From: Sclerodactyla briareus
Taxonomy: Eukaryota; Echinodermata; Holothuroidea; Dendrochirotida; Sclerodactylidae
Direction of reading: 5' to 3'
DNA: 64,000 bases
Assembly: GCA_026419785.1 (NCBI GenBank)
Contig: JAODTK010005840.1
Coordinates: 78,405 to 142,404, forward strand
The number at the start of each line of letters is the position of its first letter. The stretch's first letter is position 1. Below the pieces are notes generated by a model. The model had not been told where the DNA came from. It did no database searches and saw only the letters and a program-made list of their open reading frames with translations. Both the position numbers and the translations under genes were made by a program. Shown piece by piece: positions 1-12,345 of the stretch.

Positions 1-480
1 TCAAACACCAGATCCAGAAACAGACCATACCTACTGGTTTGGCCAACATTCCTTACCAAGTTGGAAATTGGAATAAATTATGCAAATAGGCACAAACAAT
101 GACCTCCACTGACCCCATCTGTACCTTTACAATAATCAATATCAGTATCAAAGGTGACACATCTATCCATTTTGTGGAAATCCAACAAACTTCAAAATTG
201 CCTAAAATATGCAATTAGACCATTATGACAGCCTTTACCCCCACTTCTCTTTTAAATTTCTCGGGTACCATAGTAGAGTCCACATCCACCAATTTCTTGA
301 AAATCTGAAGAACTTGAAAATTTACATAAATTATGCAAATTAGACACTTAATTAGCATATTCAGGCTGAAATCTTCAGTTCATCTACCTGTCCATCCAGG
401 TCCTACATGCCAGAGAAGTGTGACATACACACATCACACACATTCATATGATCACTAAGTTTCTTCCTGATTTTCTTTCG
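1..480 (+). repeat. Interspersed repeat family A, copy 1 (cut by window start)
   Basis: This AT-rich non-coding repeat is recognised by recurring phrases such as GACCCCAGCTGTACCTT, AATTATGCAAATTAGGC and CACATCCACCAAG. The same phrases in the same order recur at 2,270-3,310 and 8,920-9,730, and inverted at 41,452-42,870. The right end, around 446-485, matches the inverted copy that begins at 41,462. No open frame of note is present. The inverted copy suggests a non-autonomous Helitron-like element, which is inference. Confidence 0.7.
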
Positions 481-659
481 GCGAGACTCAAATTGTGTAA
501 CCTGTGGGGCCTTCATTGCACTATTGAAAAAATAATTAGGAATCACCTTTTCCATTTAGTAGAAATATTTAAGGTTTATTTATTTATTTATTCTTCATTA
601 GGAAGTTTTGCAGCAATCCAAAATTCCTTAGAACCCTGGAGGTACGGCTATTAGACTGT

Positions 660-816
660 CTTTACAACTGAACATCACACGACCTTGTGCATCAATCTTG
701 CACTATTGCCAATTGGATTCTCCCTCAATTTCTCTGCATAATTGGACCACACTTTGGGGCCAATAACTCCACATAGGAATGTCGTAGTGATTCAAGCCTG
801 CAGTTGTCCTTTAAGA
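660..816 (+). mobile_element. Right end of TTAA-type TIR element (family T)
   Basis: This stretch matches the last ~150 bp of the complete family T element at 26,946-27,536, including the phrase GCCAATAACTCCACA. It ends in CTGCAGTTGTCCTTTAA, the inverse of that element's left terminus, followed by a TTAA site. The left part is missing, so this is a truncated or solo end. Confidence 0.6.
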
Positions 817-1555
817 CAATGGACGGTCTATATGTCCCATTGAATCAACAAAGAGACCAATCAAATCAACTCACTGTTCTGTTCCTTGATCTGTTTCCGT
901 CGGTTCTCAGCTTCGTGGATTACCTTTTTCAGCATGCATGATTTTCATGCTTCTCTCCTCTCAATGAGACCAGCTTTTTCTCCAGGGTGGTGATCTGAAG
1001 GGAGTAAGGTATACATCATGCCCAGAATAGCACGCTGAGCTGGGCCTTGGACAATCCTATCCATCCCTGTAGGTGGTCCCTGGTATGCTAAGCATTCGTG
1101 AACTCAGTATTATGCATACACTGCAACGCTCGAAGCCGGTCTGGACAATTGGAACCTATTATGCCCCTGTAGATCCTGGTTTCTACACGCAATGCATGAA
1201 CTGCGTGATGCGTACACTGCACGCTGATATTGTTTTGCACCCTTTTGCATATATGTTCAGTGATTCACGTATTCTAACAATAGCACAGGGCAACACTCCA
1301 CTGAAGATGTTTTCATTAACTTGGATTGGGACACTGAGGAGAGCTATGAGGCAATGACGGCCTGTGTGCCCGGGGTGGGGGGCATACCCACTGTTACCTG
1401 AGACATGAGATGCGTTCTCATGCCCTCTCTGAAGTGACAGGGCCTGACAAATTGACACAAGGGCTGATTGAAGCAGATTCAACTCAATACAGTTTATGAA
1501 CAAATCAATGTATCCCGGAACACTGTGCAATCGAGGTGCAGGTAACTTATAGCTC
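817..1555. other. No gene recognised
   Basis: Open frames here are short and overlap on both strands, and none resembles a known family. Two similar ~33-bp phrases, one near 1,099 (GAACTCAGTATTATGCATAC) and one near 1,198, hint at a decayed local duplication. Nothing else is supported. Confidence 0.4.
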
Positions 1556-1965
1556 CTTGGTTAGTTATAATAATGAACATAGAAATACTAAATTTTTATA
1601 CAAGGCGATTGTCCAAAAAGTTGTCCTCGCCTGGATGCGCGACAGTGGGTTTGTATATTCACTCCCAAACACCACTAGTCATGCAGACCATCGTCAGGTC
1701 AAACGAACATCACATATTTTCACATATAATACATGAAACTTCCTAAAAAATCCTAAAATACTGACCACTAAGTTTGACTCTTACTACACAATTCACTTAT
1801 TCCGCTTTTTCTTCTTCAAGCCCCTCCCCCCCCCCCCACTCTTCTCTCCATAAACACCCAAATTTGAATAAAGTTTATCGCCCGTTCTTTCTTTGACCCA
1901 AAATCCACTTGAAATATCTAAATTCCCTTGTAGCCTCATGCTTCTTTGCCTTTTAAAATACAAAT
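1556..1965 (+). repeat. Interspersed repeat family B, copy 1
   Basis: The sequence from the CTCGCCTGGATGCGCGAC phrase through GCAGACCATCGTCAGG, ACATCACATATTTTCACAT and a C-run followed by ACTCTTCTCTCCA recurs at 6,190-6,448. It also recurs inverted at 43,290-43,610. The unit includes a long poly(C) tract at about 1,826. It has no coding capacity and its superfamily is unknown. Confidence 0.65.
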
Positions 1966-2239
1966 TTCCTTTTCCCATTATTCACTTGCCTTTTATTTTC
2001 CAGCACCAGGACTGCCATCCATCCCCCACCCCCTGCCATGCAGCAAACACCCTCTCCTCCCCCACCCCCCCCCCTCCTCCGCCACACACCAACAAACTAG
2101 TCCCCATGCAGCAGTCAAGGTGTCCCAAACTAATCTATATAAACTCCCCATTTGGTCTATCTATTGTTTGCCTATTTTGACATATAAATTTGACAGACTG
2201 CAGCACAACAGTTCCTGGCATAGTCCCATGTAAGAAGAG

Positions 2240-3310
2240 AGTCAGAAAGAATGTTTACAGTATTTTTGTCAGGTCTAATCACCTAATCAAATTGGTTGGG
2301 GTAAGATAGGGTTTGCTTGTGGCAGCTATAACAGCAGTGAAATGTCACAGGAGCTATGGTTTACTCGTTCCTCAGTGCTTCTTCTAACATTAGCGATCCT
2401 ATGATGGAATTCATCAAAATTCAGGAACATCAAACACATCAAGCCAGAAAAATTTTAAACATACCATACCTACTGAGTTTGGCAAAATTCTTACCATGTT
2501 GGAATTGGAATAAATTATGCAAATATGCACATACAATGACTCCCACTGACCCAGCTGTACCTTTAAAATGATCAGGATCAAAGGTGGATCACCTCGACCC
2601 CACGTTTTGTGGACATCCACACACTTTCAAAATTGCAAAATTACCATATTCATTCCACTAGCTCCCTGGGCGGCTTACAAAGTTTCAGGATGGGCCGTAT
2701 CGAGTATTGCTTTACAAGTGGTTTTTATATTTGTTTTTGGGTGTATTTTTCGCAAAACTGCACCTGTCTACTTATAACACACATTAACAATATCGCACGA
2801 TGGAGCCGCGATTACTAGGCTGGAGCTGGACCAATTTTTTTATGTACGGTTATGGCTGTATGCACTCCCAATGAATCAAGCTAGTGCTGTGCTACTGGCT
2901 TGCATTCAAACAGAACATATTTTCAGGATTTTTGGCCGCGCATATCAACCTTATATTTACAAGAGTTTGAAAAGAGTTGGGTGGGCGCTTAATACGGGAG
3001 ATGGGCGCTTAGCAGAATGAATACAGTTGAACATAGACACATTATTTTGACCTCCAGTGACCCCGATTTTTTTTAATTTTCAAATTTTCTTAATGATTAC
3101 AATAATCCACATCCACCAAGTTTCGTGTAAATCCCCAAACTTGAAAAATTGCATAAATTATGCAAGTTAGACCACCTAATTAGCAATTTTTACGGCTGGA
3201 AATCAATCGGGTTTCATCCTACCTTCCATCCACTTCCTACATGCCAAACTACAGTCACTGTAGCCCATACGGTTCCTGCGTACTCTTGCCAAGGAGCTCA
3301 ACGATGAATC
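2240..3310 (+). repeat. Interspersed repeat family A, copy 2 (and adjoining partial copy)
   Basis: This holds the block GGGTAAGATAGGGTTTGC, CACAGGAGCTATGGTTTAC and CGTTCCTCAGTGCTTCTTC, followed by the GACCCAGCTGTACCTT segment, as in the 9,040-9,720 copy. A second partial stretch after about 3,030 repeats the TTAGACCACCTAATTAGCAA segment. The 2,670-3,030 interval lacks the signature and may be an insertion. No gene is seen. Confidence 0.6.
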
Positions 3311-5050
3311 ACTAAACTGAGCTATTATCTCCACCTGGTCCTTGGTCTGCTCCAGGTCAGCGATTCTGCCTCTCGCTTCTTCCTGAGTTTTCTCTCCTGC
3401 TTCCGCCGCTCACGATCTTGTCTGCCCTCTCCTCCGCTGCGTAAGGGCCAGAAAGGTAGTTCTAACTTTGATGAAGTTACAAGCACTTTTCTCCGACCAA
3501 TTACCACATGCATGTATTGTACGTAGTTAGGTGGTGTTGGAATGACATTTTCCCCCCATTTGCAGGCCTTTGCCTATGTTTTTGTATGCATGATGTAGGA
3601 TAGTGCCCTCTCGCAACTTTCTTGTGGTATATTGTCCCTAAAAACATTCTGTAGGAAAAAATCATGATACAATTGCATATATCCTGCAACTCTCCACACT
3701 GCTCGTTCTCATGGATGTCAGCCCTGAGTTTCACTTACCGTGTGTGATTTTGAGAGTTCGAAGTTCAGGGTATATATCCGCAATTGCTCCAAACATTCAC
3801 TGGTGCATTAGAGTTCAGATTTATGTAATAACAGAGAGCCCTAACATTGCTGGGTGTTGTTGATAATGTAGGAATCCTTAAACAACTAGGCGATTATTGA
3901 GCGACAATGTGCACTACTGCCATTCATGTGTTGGCCTCACTTGTTCTCTGGGTTATGTCAGGGACATGGTAACAATAGACAGAATAGTTACTCTACAGCA
4001 AAACTGAGTCAGGACTCGACTCACTCAAGGAGTGGAAATTTTTAAATTTTCCACAATGCAAAAAGTATAAATGTAACCCGGCAGAAAATGGAAAAAGGGA
4101 GGAAAATGAATGAACATTAGATGAGAAATGGAAGGAAAAGATCCAATGGCATGTGGGACTTTCAATTATATCTATTTCATTGCGATCTTTGTTGATAATC
4201 TCGTCATCAGCTAAACAGTAATTCATTCTAACTAGAAGCTCATGCCCCAATAGAATCACACATGGAATTTTGTATTGACTTATCATTTTTGTTACCCCAA
4301 CGGAAGCACACTTTCAAAACTGGTCGTAACACTAATGTGGACACTGACAAACACTTTGGGAGGAATAATTATTAAATGGTATTGGCCAAGCATCAAAAAC
4401 ACTCAGTTAAGTAATTGTTCCAGCTTTGCACTGTCAGAATTTGCTCCGTGGAACGTATACCTAGTTGGTATCTCCAGTACGTGGCCGGCCGTGTTGTTCG
4501 CTTTTTCCCCACATACGGCAACGCTTATGAGCTCCCCCTTCTCTTCAGAAAAAATTTACAAACTTTACTATACTCGCGTGGCACGTGACCAACCAAGCAG
4601 CCCTCCTTCACAGTTGCCATAGCATTGTCGGTTGTGCATTGCTTCTCCTGAATTTCACAGCATTAATATTTTCGGCGACCAGGATTCCAACACCTTTATA
4701 GCCGCGTTTATGCATGAGCACACTAAGCTAGACTTCTGTGGTATCTGTAGTAATAGAGCCCTGCATCATTACATGTGGACCCAGTTCGGCCCCAAGAGAC
4801 GACCGTAATGGATCAACGCGCAGTGTCAGAGGTTGCCGTAGAGCGTGCGCGTCTAGTAGATGAATACGGATGTGTGGGTCAGCAATTAGCCCACAGCTCT
4901 CAAGGAGATCTGGATCCAAAATGGACCCATGGGTTCGCATGATCAAAGTACACATTTTTTCCCAAAATAGATTGTCCCAATGCCCAAGATCCATTCGAAA
5001 GTGTGACACAAAGAGTGTGGAAAAGTTTAGAAAGGGCATGAATAATGCCG
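3311..5050. other. No gene recognised
   Basis: Frames of 60-115 codons occur on both strands, but none shows a recognisable domain, codon bias or splice-framed exon. No tandem or inverted structure stood out by eye. Confidence 0.4.
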
Positions 5051-5215
5051 GCGTCTTCGAACCTCGTATATACCATATATACCAGGGTAGAAGCGGACAA
5101 AAAACAAGAGGGTTTGTGTACTGCGTAGCGTAACCGTTGAAAGCACGTACGGTTTGTATTCAATCTATTATGGTAATTACCAAAAGTCACCAGTTCGAAA
5201 AGAACGCACCATTAT
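5050..5215 (+). repeat. Interspersed repeat family C, copy 1
   Basis: About 160 bp match 33,775-33,940 in the same orientation. Shared phrases are CTCGTATATAC, AGAGCGGAACAAAAAACCAG-like sequence, a GAAAGCACGTACGGTTTG/GAGAGCACTTGCGGTTTG pair, GGTAATTACCAA and GAAAGAACGCACCAT. The copies differ by substitutions and 1-bp indels. Its origin is unknown. Confidence 0.65.
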
Positions 5216-5271
5216 CTCTAGTTGAACCTACGTGATTGACATAACAGTGATGATACCACAAATAGTTCCCA

Positions 5272-5559
5272 TACCGTATATCTAATTAAACGCCTCGGGG
5301 GCGTTACATTTTCAAAGAGGGGGGTGATTATTTCAGGTAATTTCCTAAGGCAAAAATATAATTTGGCAGTCTGGCTCCCAAAATTTCCTATACTAACCTG
5401 TGTTAGGCTACTTCCCAAAACCATAATTGGTGTACAACCTGTTCAAGGAGTAATTTCCATCGTTACTCGGTGAATATGCTTCCTAACTTCACTGGAATGT
5501 CCCCAAAAAAGGGGGGAGGGCCTTTTTCACAGGGGGCTTCTATTACAGATTATACGGTA
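5272..5559 (-). mobile_element. Palindromic MITE (family M), copy 1
   Basis: This 288-bp element is bounded by TACCGTATATCT at the left and AGATTATACGGTA at the right, which are inverted repeats of each other. Inside each end, GGGGGCG/CCCCGCC-rich stretches are also complementary, so the whole element can fold. A second copy lies at 26,034-26,330 in the opposite orientation; there the order CATTCCAATGAAGGTTAGGA mirrors TCCTAACTTCACTGGAATG here. It has no coding capacity. A TA target duplication is possible. The transposase superfamily cannot be named from the sequence. Confidence 0.75.
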
Positions 5560-6189
5560 TATAGGTTAAACCTACCCACACACATTTTAAGTGTAACACT
5601 ACATTTACCCCTACAAGAAAATGCAGGAAAGGAAGAGTCCTTCCACGTGGAGTGACCGGAACGTCATTAGGCTAGCCTACCAACACAATCTTTCAAACCC
5701 AATTCAACACCACAAAGATGCGTCACGTTTTCGATACTTGATGACCAACATACCTGGCCGCTTTCCTATCCCGCTCCCTCATGATGACGGTTGTGCATGG
5801 CCCCATCATGGACTTGGGATGCCTCTGTTCCAGCGGTGCAGGCATCTTGTCTGGGTTCTTGCTGTTGTTGCCCGTTGACATAAATGAATACTTAGATGAG
5901 AGTACGACTGGCGCATGGAGGAAAACAGAGCACAATCAGGAAGAGTGGTGGAGCATGGTTCTTCTCCATTATAGGCCTGTTAACTTCGCAATTGTACAGG
6001 GTTGGTGGATGTATAATACAATATTTTTTCCATAGCACTTATCATAATGATTCATGACCGCACAGCTTCTCACGTCTTGGAAAGGAAATGACTTCATCCC
6101 CATTTCTTGATGACTGTGGGGGGGGGGGATTGTAAGTTTTCATTTTGATCATGGGAGTTTTTTGAAGGATCTTCCCACTCTCGCTTGCA

Positions 6190-6448
6190 GGTAGGCCTAT
6201 CCACAAGGCTAATCGCCAAGGAGTGTCTCGCCTGGTTGCGCGATCGTGGTTTCTATTGTCACTACACAAACAACAAACTAGTTAATGCAGACCATCGTCA
6301 TTTCCAACGAACATCACATATTCTCACATATAACACATAAAAAATTCCTAGAATAACTGACCAATAAGTTTACTCTTAATACAAAAGTCCCTTATATAAT
6401 TGCTTTTTATTTCTTCATGCCCCCCCCCACTCTTCTCTCCACAAATAT
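6190..6448 (+). repeat. Interspersed repeat family B, copy 2, interrupted by a LINE tail
   Basis: The phrases GCGCGATCGTGG, GCAGACCATCGTCA, ACATCACATATTCTCACATA and CCCACTCTTCTCTCCACAAAT match copy 1. The match stops where an ATT-repeat begins at 6,449. That repeat is the tail of the - strand LINE, so the LINE appears to have inserted into this family B copy. Confidence 0.6.
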
Positions 6449-8918
6449 TATTATTATTATTATATACCATACTTCTATACGCCTCTTTCGAAAGAAACTA
6501 TCGTTCAGAAAACAAGGCTCTTTACAGATAAATGCATTCAATACAATGCCTCAAATGAATGAACCACCACTATAAACAGCGAATAAAAACATGGACGAAT
6601 GAACTAGGTAATAAAACTAACTATGGAGAAAAAAAATTTTTAGAAAAGTCCATGTATGATTATGAAAATCTCTATGATATAATATTGAATACAAAAAGGT
6701 CTGTAAGAGTTTAAAACAATATTGAAATTATATTTAAATGATACCGTTTTTAGACATTTCCTGCAATCCAGTGATTGCTCACATGCGAATGTATATGGCA
6801 ACTGATTTCAGAGTTTGCTGGCAGTGAAGCTGAACAGCTTATCACCAACCGCGTTGTTCTCACCCTGGGCACAGTTAACGATAAAGTGTTTCCTGATCGC
6901 AAAGCCCTGGTTGGTCGATGGACAGTAAGCATCTTGTCCAGATATGACGGTGCTTCTTTGTGGCTGCATTTATAGGCCAGTACCAGTATTTTGAATTCAT
7001 GCGGCGTTCGACAGGTAGCCAATGTAGCTCACGCAGGGTAGGGGTGATGTGCGCGTGACAAGGTGTTCTGGTGAGACACATGCTGCCGTATTCTGCAACC
7101 GTGTAGCTTAGCCGTTGTCTAGGGGTACAGACGAGCAGAGAGTTGCAGTAGACCATGGGAGAGGTGACTAAGCCAGTGACCAATGAGTTGGTTGCGTCGT
7201 TGGTCAGGAAAGGTCTTATCCGGCTGATATTCGGCGGCTGGCGTACCCAGACCGGCAAAGCTGTGACCTGTCGGGCCATACTGAGAGTCGTGTCAAATGA
7301 AACACCGCGGCTTCTGGCTTCCGACGTCGGTGTGATTGTCGATTCACCAACAGTAAACGATATGTGATCGATGTTTTCGGAGTCGTTTTAGAGGAAAAGA
7401 AACAATGGCTCAGTTCCACTTGTGTTTAATTTGAGTTGACACAATCCATTCCTCAATATCGTCCAAACAGCTTGACACGCGGGATAGTGCATCTTGTCGG
7501 AGAGCTGGTTGTTGGAATTGAAGGAGACATACAACTGGTGTCATCAGCATTAAAAGTGGTACTGAGGTGATGTCTACGGATAAGGTCTCGAGTGGCCACG
7601 TATAGAGAGGTGAGAGTACGACCAAGCACCGATCCCTGAGAAACACCGTATTTCACAGAGGCCGGTTCAGAGCGTGAAGTGCCAATGTTGACGACTTGAT
7701 GGGCGGGTTGCGAGTAGGACGACAGGCCAAGCAGCGCAAGCCCTGTACAGCGTGACCGTCTCGGAGAGTCCCTCTCTAGCAATAGGCATGGTCAGAGTGC
7801 GAATGCAGGCGGACATATCCAACATTAAAAGTGCAAGCTGCATGGCCCTTGTCGATATCTGCAAGAAGGCGTTTTCACGCAGAGCAAAGCTGTTTCAAAT
7901 GAATGTGCCTTCCGATATGCAGACTGCATTGAGGTTTGCAGATTTGCAGATTGCATGGAGGCTGTTGGTCACAAGGTGTCCTCAATGACGAATATCAACG
8001 ACTTTCTCCAGTAGCTTCGAGACGAAGGCAAATTGGAGATTGGCCTGTAGTTACTGAGATTGTCTTCATCAAGGCTGGGATCTTAAATTGATCTGGGACC
8101 TTGAGAGAGATGAGTTGATAATCACGTTATTAGAGGCAACAGCTGGTCCACACATGACTTGAGCAACCAGGTTGGAACCGGGTCGAGGGCGCAAGACTTA
8201 GTTGGTGATTTTAAAATAAGAGCTCTCACCTCTGCCTCAGTGATAGGGCTGAATCCATCAAGGGTCGACTGTACCGTTGGGGAATCTTCCTGGTGATCCG
8301 TGGTGCTGGTCGTCGGAGCTGCCAACTGTTCGCAGATGTTTTCAATTTTAGTCGCGAAATGGTCTCTGAAGATGTTGGGGAAGCTGATCAGAAGGGAAGG
8401 CTCCTGGAAGTTTTGAGCTTTCACGCCCGCCCACATGAGCAATACTCTCTGAGAAGAAGTGTTCCTTTGATTTCTTGAAAAGCCGGTTGTATTCAACACA
8501 GTGGTCCCGGTAGATATGGTGGTCGACAGATAAGCGACTCTCGCACGATTTCCGCTTTAGTCTCCTTCTCTCGTGCTTGGCGGATTGAATCTCGTCCGTG
8601 TACCACTGACAACCAGGCCTAGGAACAATGACCTTTGTGATGATAGGCGCGTGCTTGTCGAGAAGCGAGGTCAATCCACTGTTATAAGCACTCACGAGGT
8701 CAGTTGGCGAATCTGGAAATTGGTTTAACAGTGGTAAGTCGACGATGTCCTGTCGGAATGCTTCCACGTCGATCTTGGACAGTTTCTCGGCAGACACCTT
8801 CTGCTGGCTAAGAGGAACCGGCTTGTGATAGTCATAGTGAAGTTGTGCGAAGTGGTCACGGGATGTTTTTCCACTGTAATTGACTAGAACGAGAGACCGA
8901 CGCTCAGAGTGATAGTAT
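6449..8918 (-). mobile_element. CR1/L2-like LINE retrotransposon, 5'-truncated and frame-broken
   Basis: Read on the - strand from about 8,914, the frames give in order: a segment with YHSERRSLVLVNYSGK; the linker ending endonuclease to RT with QWYTDEIQSAKHERRRLKRK (8,797-8,500); the RT start with FSPITEAEVRALILKSPTKS and LDPVPTWLLKSC (8,280-8,122); the RT core with YGVSQGSVLG and a NADDT box matching the catalytic YADD (7,680-7,540); the segment CLDDIEEWIVS (7,470); and the C-terminal LRELHWLPVERR (7,030) followed by YKC...APSYL and TVPRVRTTR (6,980-6,850). At least five frame breaks separate these pieces. The endonuclease is missing at the 5' side, typical of 5' truncation. The 3' side ends in an (AAT)n tail at 6,449-6,464, usual for this group. 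The copy is not functional as written. Confidence 0.9.
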
Positions 8919-8919
8919 A

Positions 8920-9735
8920 GAAATTTTTATAATATAAGAAAATAATCCATAGAAAGTTTTTTCGCAATCCAAGCACAAATCCGGGGGTGGGGTTATGGGG
9001 CCGGGGGTCAGCGTTCCCAGGTAAAAAGAGAGGAAAGAACAATTTCATCACGTATTTTTGGTGGGTCTAATACCTTATCAATTGTTGGGTAACGTAGGGT
9101 TTGCTTGTGGGCAGCTTATAACCACAGTCAAATTGTCACAGGAGTTATGGTTTACCTCGTTCCTCAGTGTCTTTACTCTCCCATATGGTTACTATAGGAG
9201 GAACTTCAATCTAATTCAATGAACCTCCAACACATATCCAGAAAATGTTAACAGTACCATACCGTCCGAATTCTCACCCAAGTTGGAAATTGGGACATAA
9301 TCATGCAAATTAGGCACATACAATGACCTCTACGGACCCCAGCTGTACCCTAACTGATCAGGATCAATGTAGCCACCTACATTCAAGTTTTTGTGAAATC
9401 CAAGAAACTTTCAAGAACTTGCATAATTATCAAATTAAGAGATTGATGACCTCCAATTGACCCCAACTTCACTTTTATTTCTCAGGAACCATGGTAGACC
9501 ACATCCACCATTTCATTGATCCAACAAACTTGAAAGATTTGCATAAATTATGTCAAATTAGCCTACTTAATTAGCATTTTTAGGCTGAAAACCTAATCAT
9601 TCATCTACCGTCATCCCGTGTCCACATGCTACTACCGTACCACCTCAGTGTTAGCACATACGGTTCTTGTGTAATCTGGCTAAACGAGCTTACACAATAA
9701 ATTACAATAAAATAGGCTGAAGCCTATCTCCAAAA
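8920..9735 (+). repeat. Interspersed repeat family A, copy 3
   Basis: This is the fullest + strand copy. It starts near GGGTCTAATACCTTATCAAT, runs through GCAGCTTATAACCACAGTCA and GACCCCAGCTGTACCCTAAC, and ends with CATACGGTTCTTGTGTAATC and ACGAGCTTACACAAT. The terminal part is mirrored in the inverted copy near 42,225-42,260. No gene is seen. Confidence 0.65.
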
Positions 9736-11580
9736 TATAATCCGATCATGTACACCCAACCTCCGTGCTACACAACCAAACTTTTTTCATAATCGGCCGC
9801 ATGGTTTGTGCGGAATCCTGTGAACAAGAAAGGTGACATACACAACACACGTACACCGCCAAATTGACCACAAGAATTCTCTTCCCCAATTTCATCAGGC
9901 CCGACAAAAAAAAAGTAGTAGTTGCCAAGCTTTGAAATAGTTACTTACTTCAGGCAGGCATTCCATTCTCAGTATTATTCCCCAGAAACGTGCAACTGTG
10001 GCAGTTGGAAAATTTTAACCGATTAACGATCCAGCTGCCAAATTCTATGTATTTTGAATGGTTTTCAGTATAGAAAAAAATTGACGAATTTTGTTACTCA
10101 TCAGGTGATTGAATCCCAATCACGCCTTTATACTGCCGAACCATCCTTGGATGAAGTACATTCCGATGTCGCCACATCAAAACTATTAATCAACCCATTT
10201 TGTTCCATTTCGGGAGAACAAATTTATACCCTCAAGATTTTGGTGTTTTATAATGAAGTGGCTGAATCACCCTGCCTAAAAAGCATAGAAAGGGTTTTCT
10301 TTCATGTTCCATTTCCCGGTGGATAGTTTCGACAAAATTGTTTAATACGGTGAATGCAGGTAACGAAGTTCAGCATGTTTTTTGCAGTGCCGTGTAAGGA
10401 GAAAATTTCTGCCTGGTGATCCAACTCACCGATCGTTACACAGCTTGCATGCTGCCTGCCAATATAGAACATTGTTGTCAAGGGATGTTCTTTTTGAATA
10501 ATAACAAATCCACTTAAAAAAGGTGCCCAGGATCAGTGATTCTGGTCAGTTTCCATCAATTTATGCACTGTTTCATGGTTCCCCTAATCCAAACATTTTC
10601 GCCAGACACTTTCAAATTCTAGACTGGTATAGCAGATTGTGGGATCTTTCAAGGTTCAATTGAGACCTCCAATCCCGACGAAGCCGGTTCCTTCAATACA
10701 CTCGACTGAGCTACGTTGATGGGATGGCTGTCCAGGTAACTCCAAGTGATTCGACTCCGAGTATAGTGGGGAGGATACGTATTCGTGCGGGTGTTGGTTT
10801 TCGGGGGGATTTAGATTTCGCGTACTGGTTTCAATGATGCGCGTATCCATAGGTTAGACATGCTAGATGTCAAAACACGCTCCATATTCTTCATCAGTAG
10901 AAATACCAAACGGGCTCGGAAGACAATTGCCAGGAACAATACGATACTCGTGCCACTTCCAATCTCTATCTATTCTTAAGAGATATTGCCATATCAAGTG
11001 AACTCAAACCATTTTAGTAAACATTTTCATACATACCAAACAGATTTTCAGTAAAATATGTGATGATTCTGCTCCCAGTTTTTTGCTGTTCGGATATATC
11101 GAAGATGTAAACCAACATCAGCATTATCTGTTACCCCAATACCAACTAACTCCTACTGGCGCTCACAAAGGGCAAAACACCCATACACACTTGCATATAA
11201 CCCAGTATCATATAACCCTGTAACTTGTCATCTGGTATTATGAAGGCTGTGAGTCTTGAACTTCTTTGAATATCAGAAACATAACATTGCATCATATGAC
11301 ACTGCACACATTTAGGACCATGCACATTTAGGACCATGCAGTGTCAGAGTATACCTTACATGCAGGCCCGCCTAAGTCCAATGGGTGGTCTTGGGTTTGG
11401 TAGTCACCTAATGTGGGGTCCGAATGTGAAACTTAGATTTGAGAGTTTTTTGAAAATCAAGACCATTTGTGTGATATCAATTGTAACTAATTGTCACCAT
11501 ACAGGGAAGGATGTGTTATTCTTATCATACAATCTTTTTGCTTTAAGTACACAGAGCGTTTGGTGTGGGGGAGGAGTTTA
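9736..11580. other. No gene recognised
   Basis: A frame of 90 codons at 10,054-10,326 (+) shows no known motif, and no splice-framed continuation was found. A short direct repeat (TTTAGGACCATGCACA) occurs at about 11,311-11,340. Nothing else is supported. Confidence 0.4.
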
Positions 11581-11705
11581 GGTTTAGGGGTTTTGGGGGG
11601 GGGGGGGGGGGGGGGGGGGAAGGAGGGGAAGGGGTGGGGGAGTTTGAGGGAGGGTTTTTTTGTTTTTATTTTTTTTTTGTGGGAATGTGTGAGGGAGGGG
11701 GGTTC
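11581..11705 (+). repeat. G-rich tract with a long poly(G) run
   Basis: An uninterrupted G run of about 25 bases at 11,595-11,619 is followed by GGAGGGGAAGGGGTGGGGGAG and T-rich spacers. On the + strand it has four or more G-tracts with short loops, so it could form a G-quadruplex. The proline- and glycine-rich frames read here are low-complexity artefacts. Confidence 0.8.
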
Positions 11706-11839
11706 GTGAACTGTCATCTCGAGGGTAACTGAATTTAGAATTAAGTGCCCGGAAGTACAGAGTGTCCACTGCATCCCTAACCTTGTGTGGTAACTCCGGG
11801 CACTGATTCTAAATAGAGCCCCTCGATGTGTTATCAGCA

Positions 11840-12345
11840 GCATGGACAAAATAAGGTCTCTTGGACCGGGGTCTACTATGTGTTCCCAACGAAGAAAACC
11901 CGGTCAATCAAGATCAGAAGAGACCGGCTCTATTTTGAGGGATACCGTGCTCCATTTTCCAAATCAACAGTTTGTTATGTAAGGTGTTTGTAGTGTGTGA
12001 TGTAGTGTGCGTACATTAAGTTTTACGTAATATGAGCTCAAAAAAAACAGAAGTCAATAACTGAATGCGCCACTCCCCACATCTTTCCATCACAGGAGAC
12101 CACTACAGTAATTGCTATGTTACCAATGTCATAATTCCTAGAGTTTAGATATTGCCACTCTTGTCTTTGACAATGAACATAGCACACACTCATGGCCTCT
12201 GCAGTCGCTACTCAAACGTTTGTTTAATAGTTCATCTTCGCTGGCAAACTTTTAACCAACGATGCTCGAGGAGCGAGTTACATGATACGTCGCACGAATG
12301 TGGTAGCTGAGAACATGGCCGTAAGTAGGTCAAACATATCAGTCC
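11840..12345 (+). repeat. Interspersed repeat family D, copy 1 (with ~230-bp extra segment)
   Basis: The left part (AATAAGGTCTCTTGGAC, CCGGTCAATCAAGATCAGA, CTGGCTCTATTTTG-like) and right part (CTCGAGGAGCGAGTTAC, TGATACGT, GGTAGCTG) match 19,578-19,865 in order. In that copy the two parts are about 35 bp apart, whereas here about 270 bp separate them. Either this copy gained an insert at about 11,955-12,190 or the other lost it. Confidence 0.65.
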
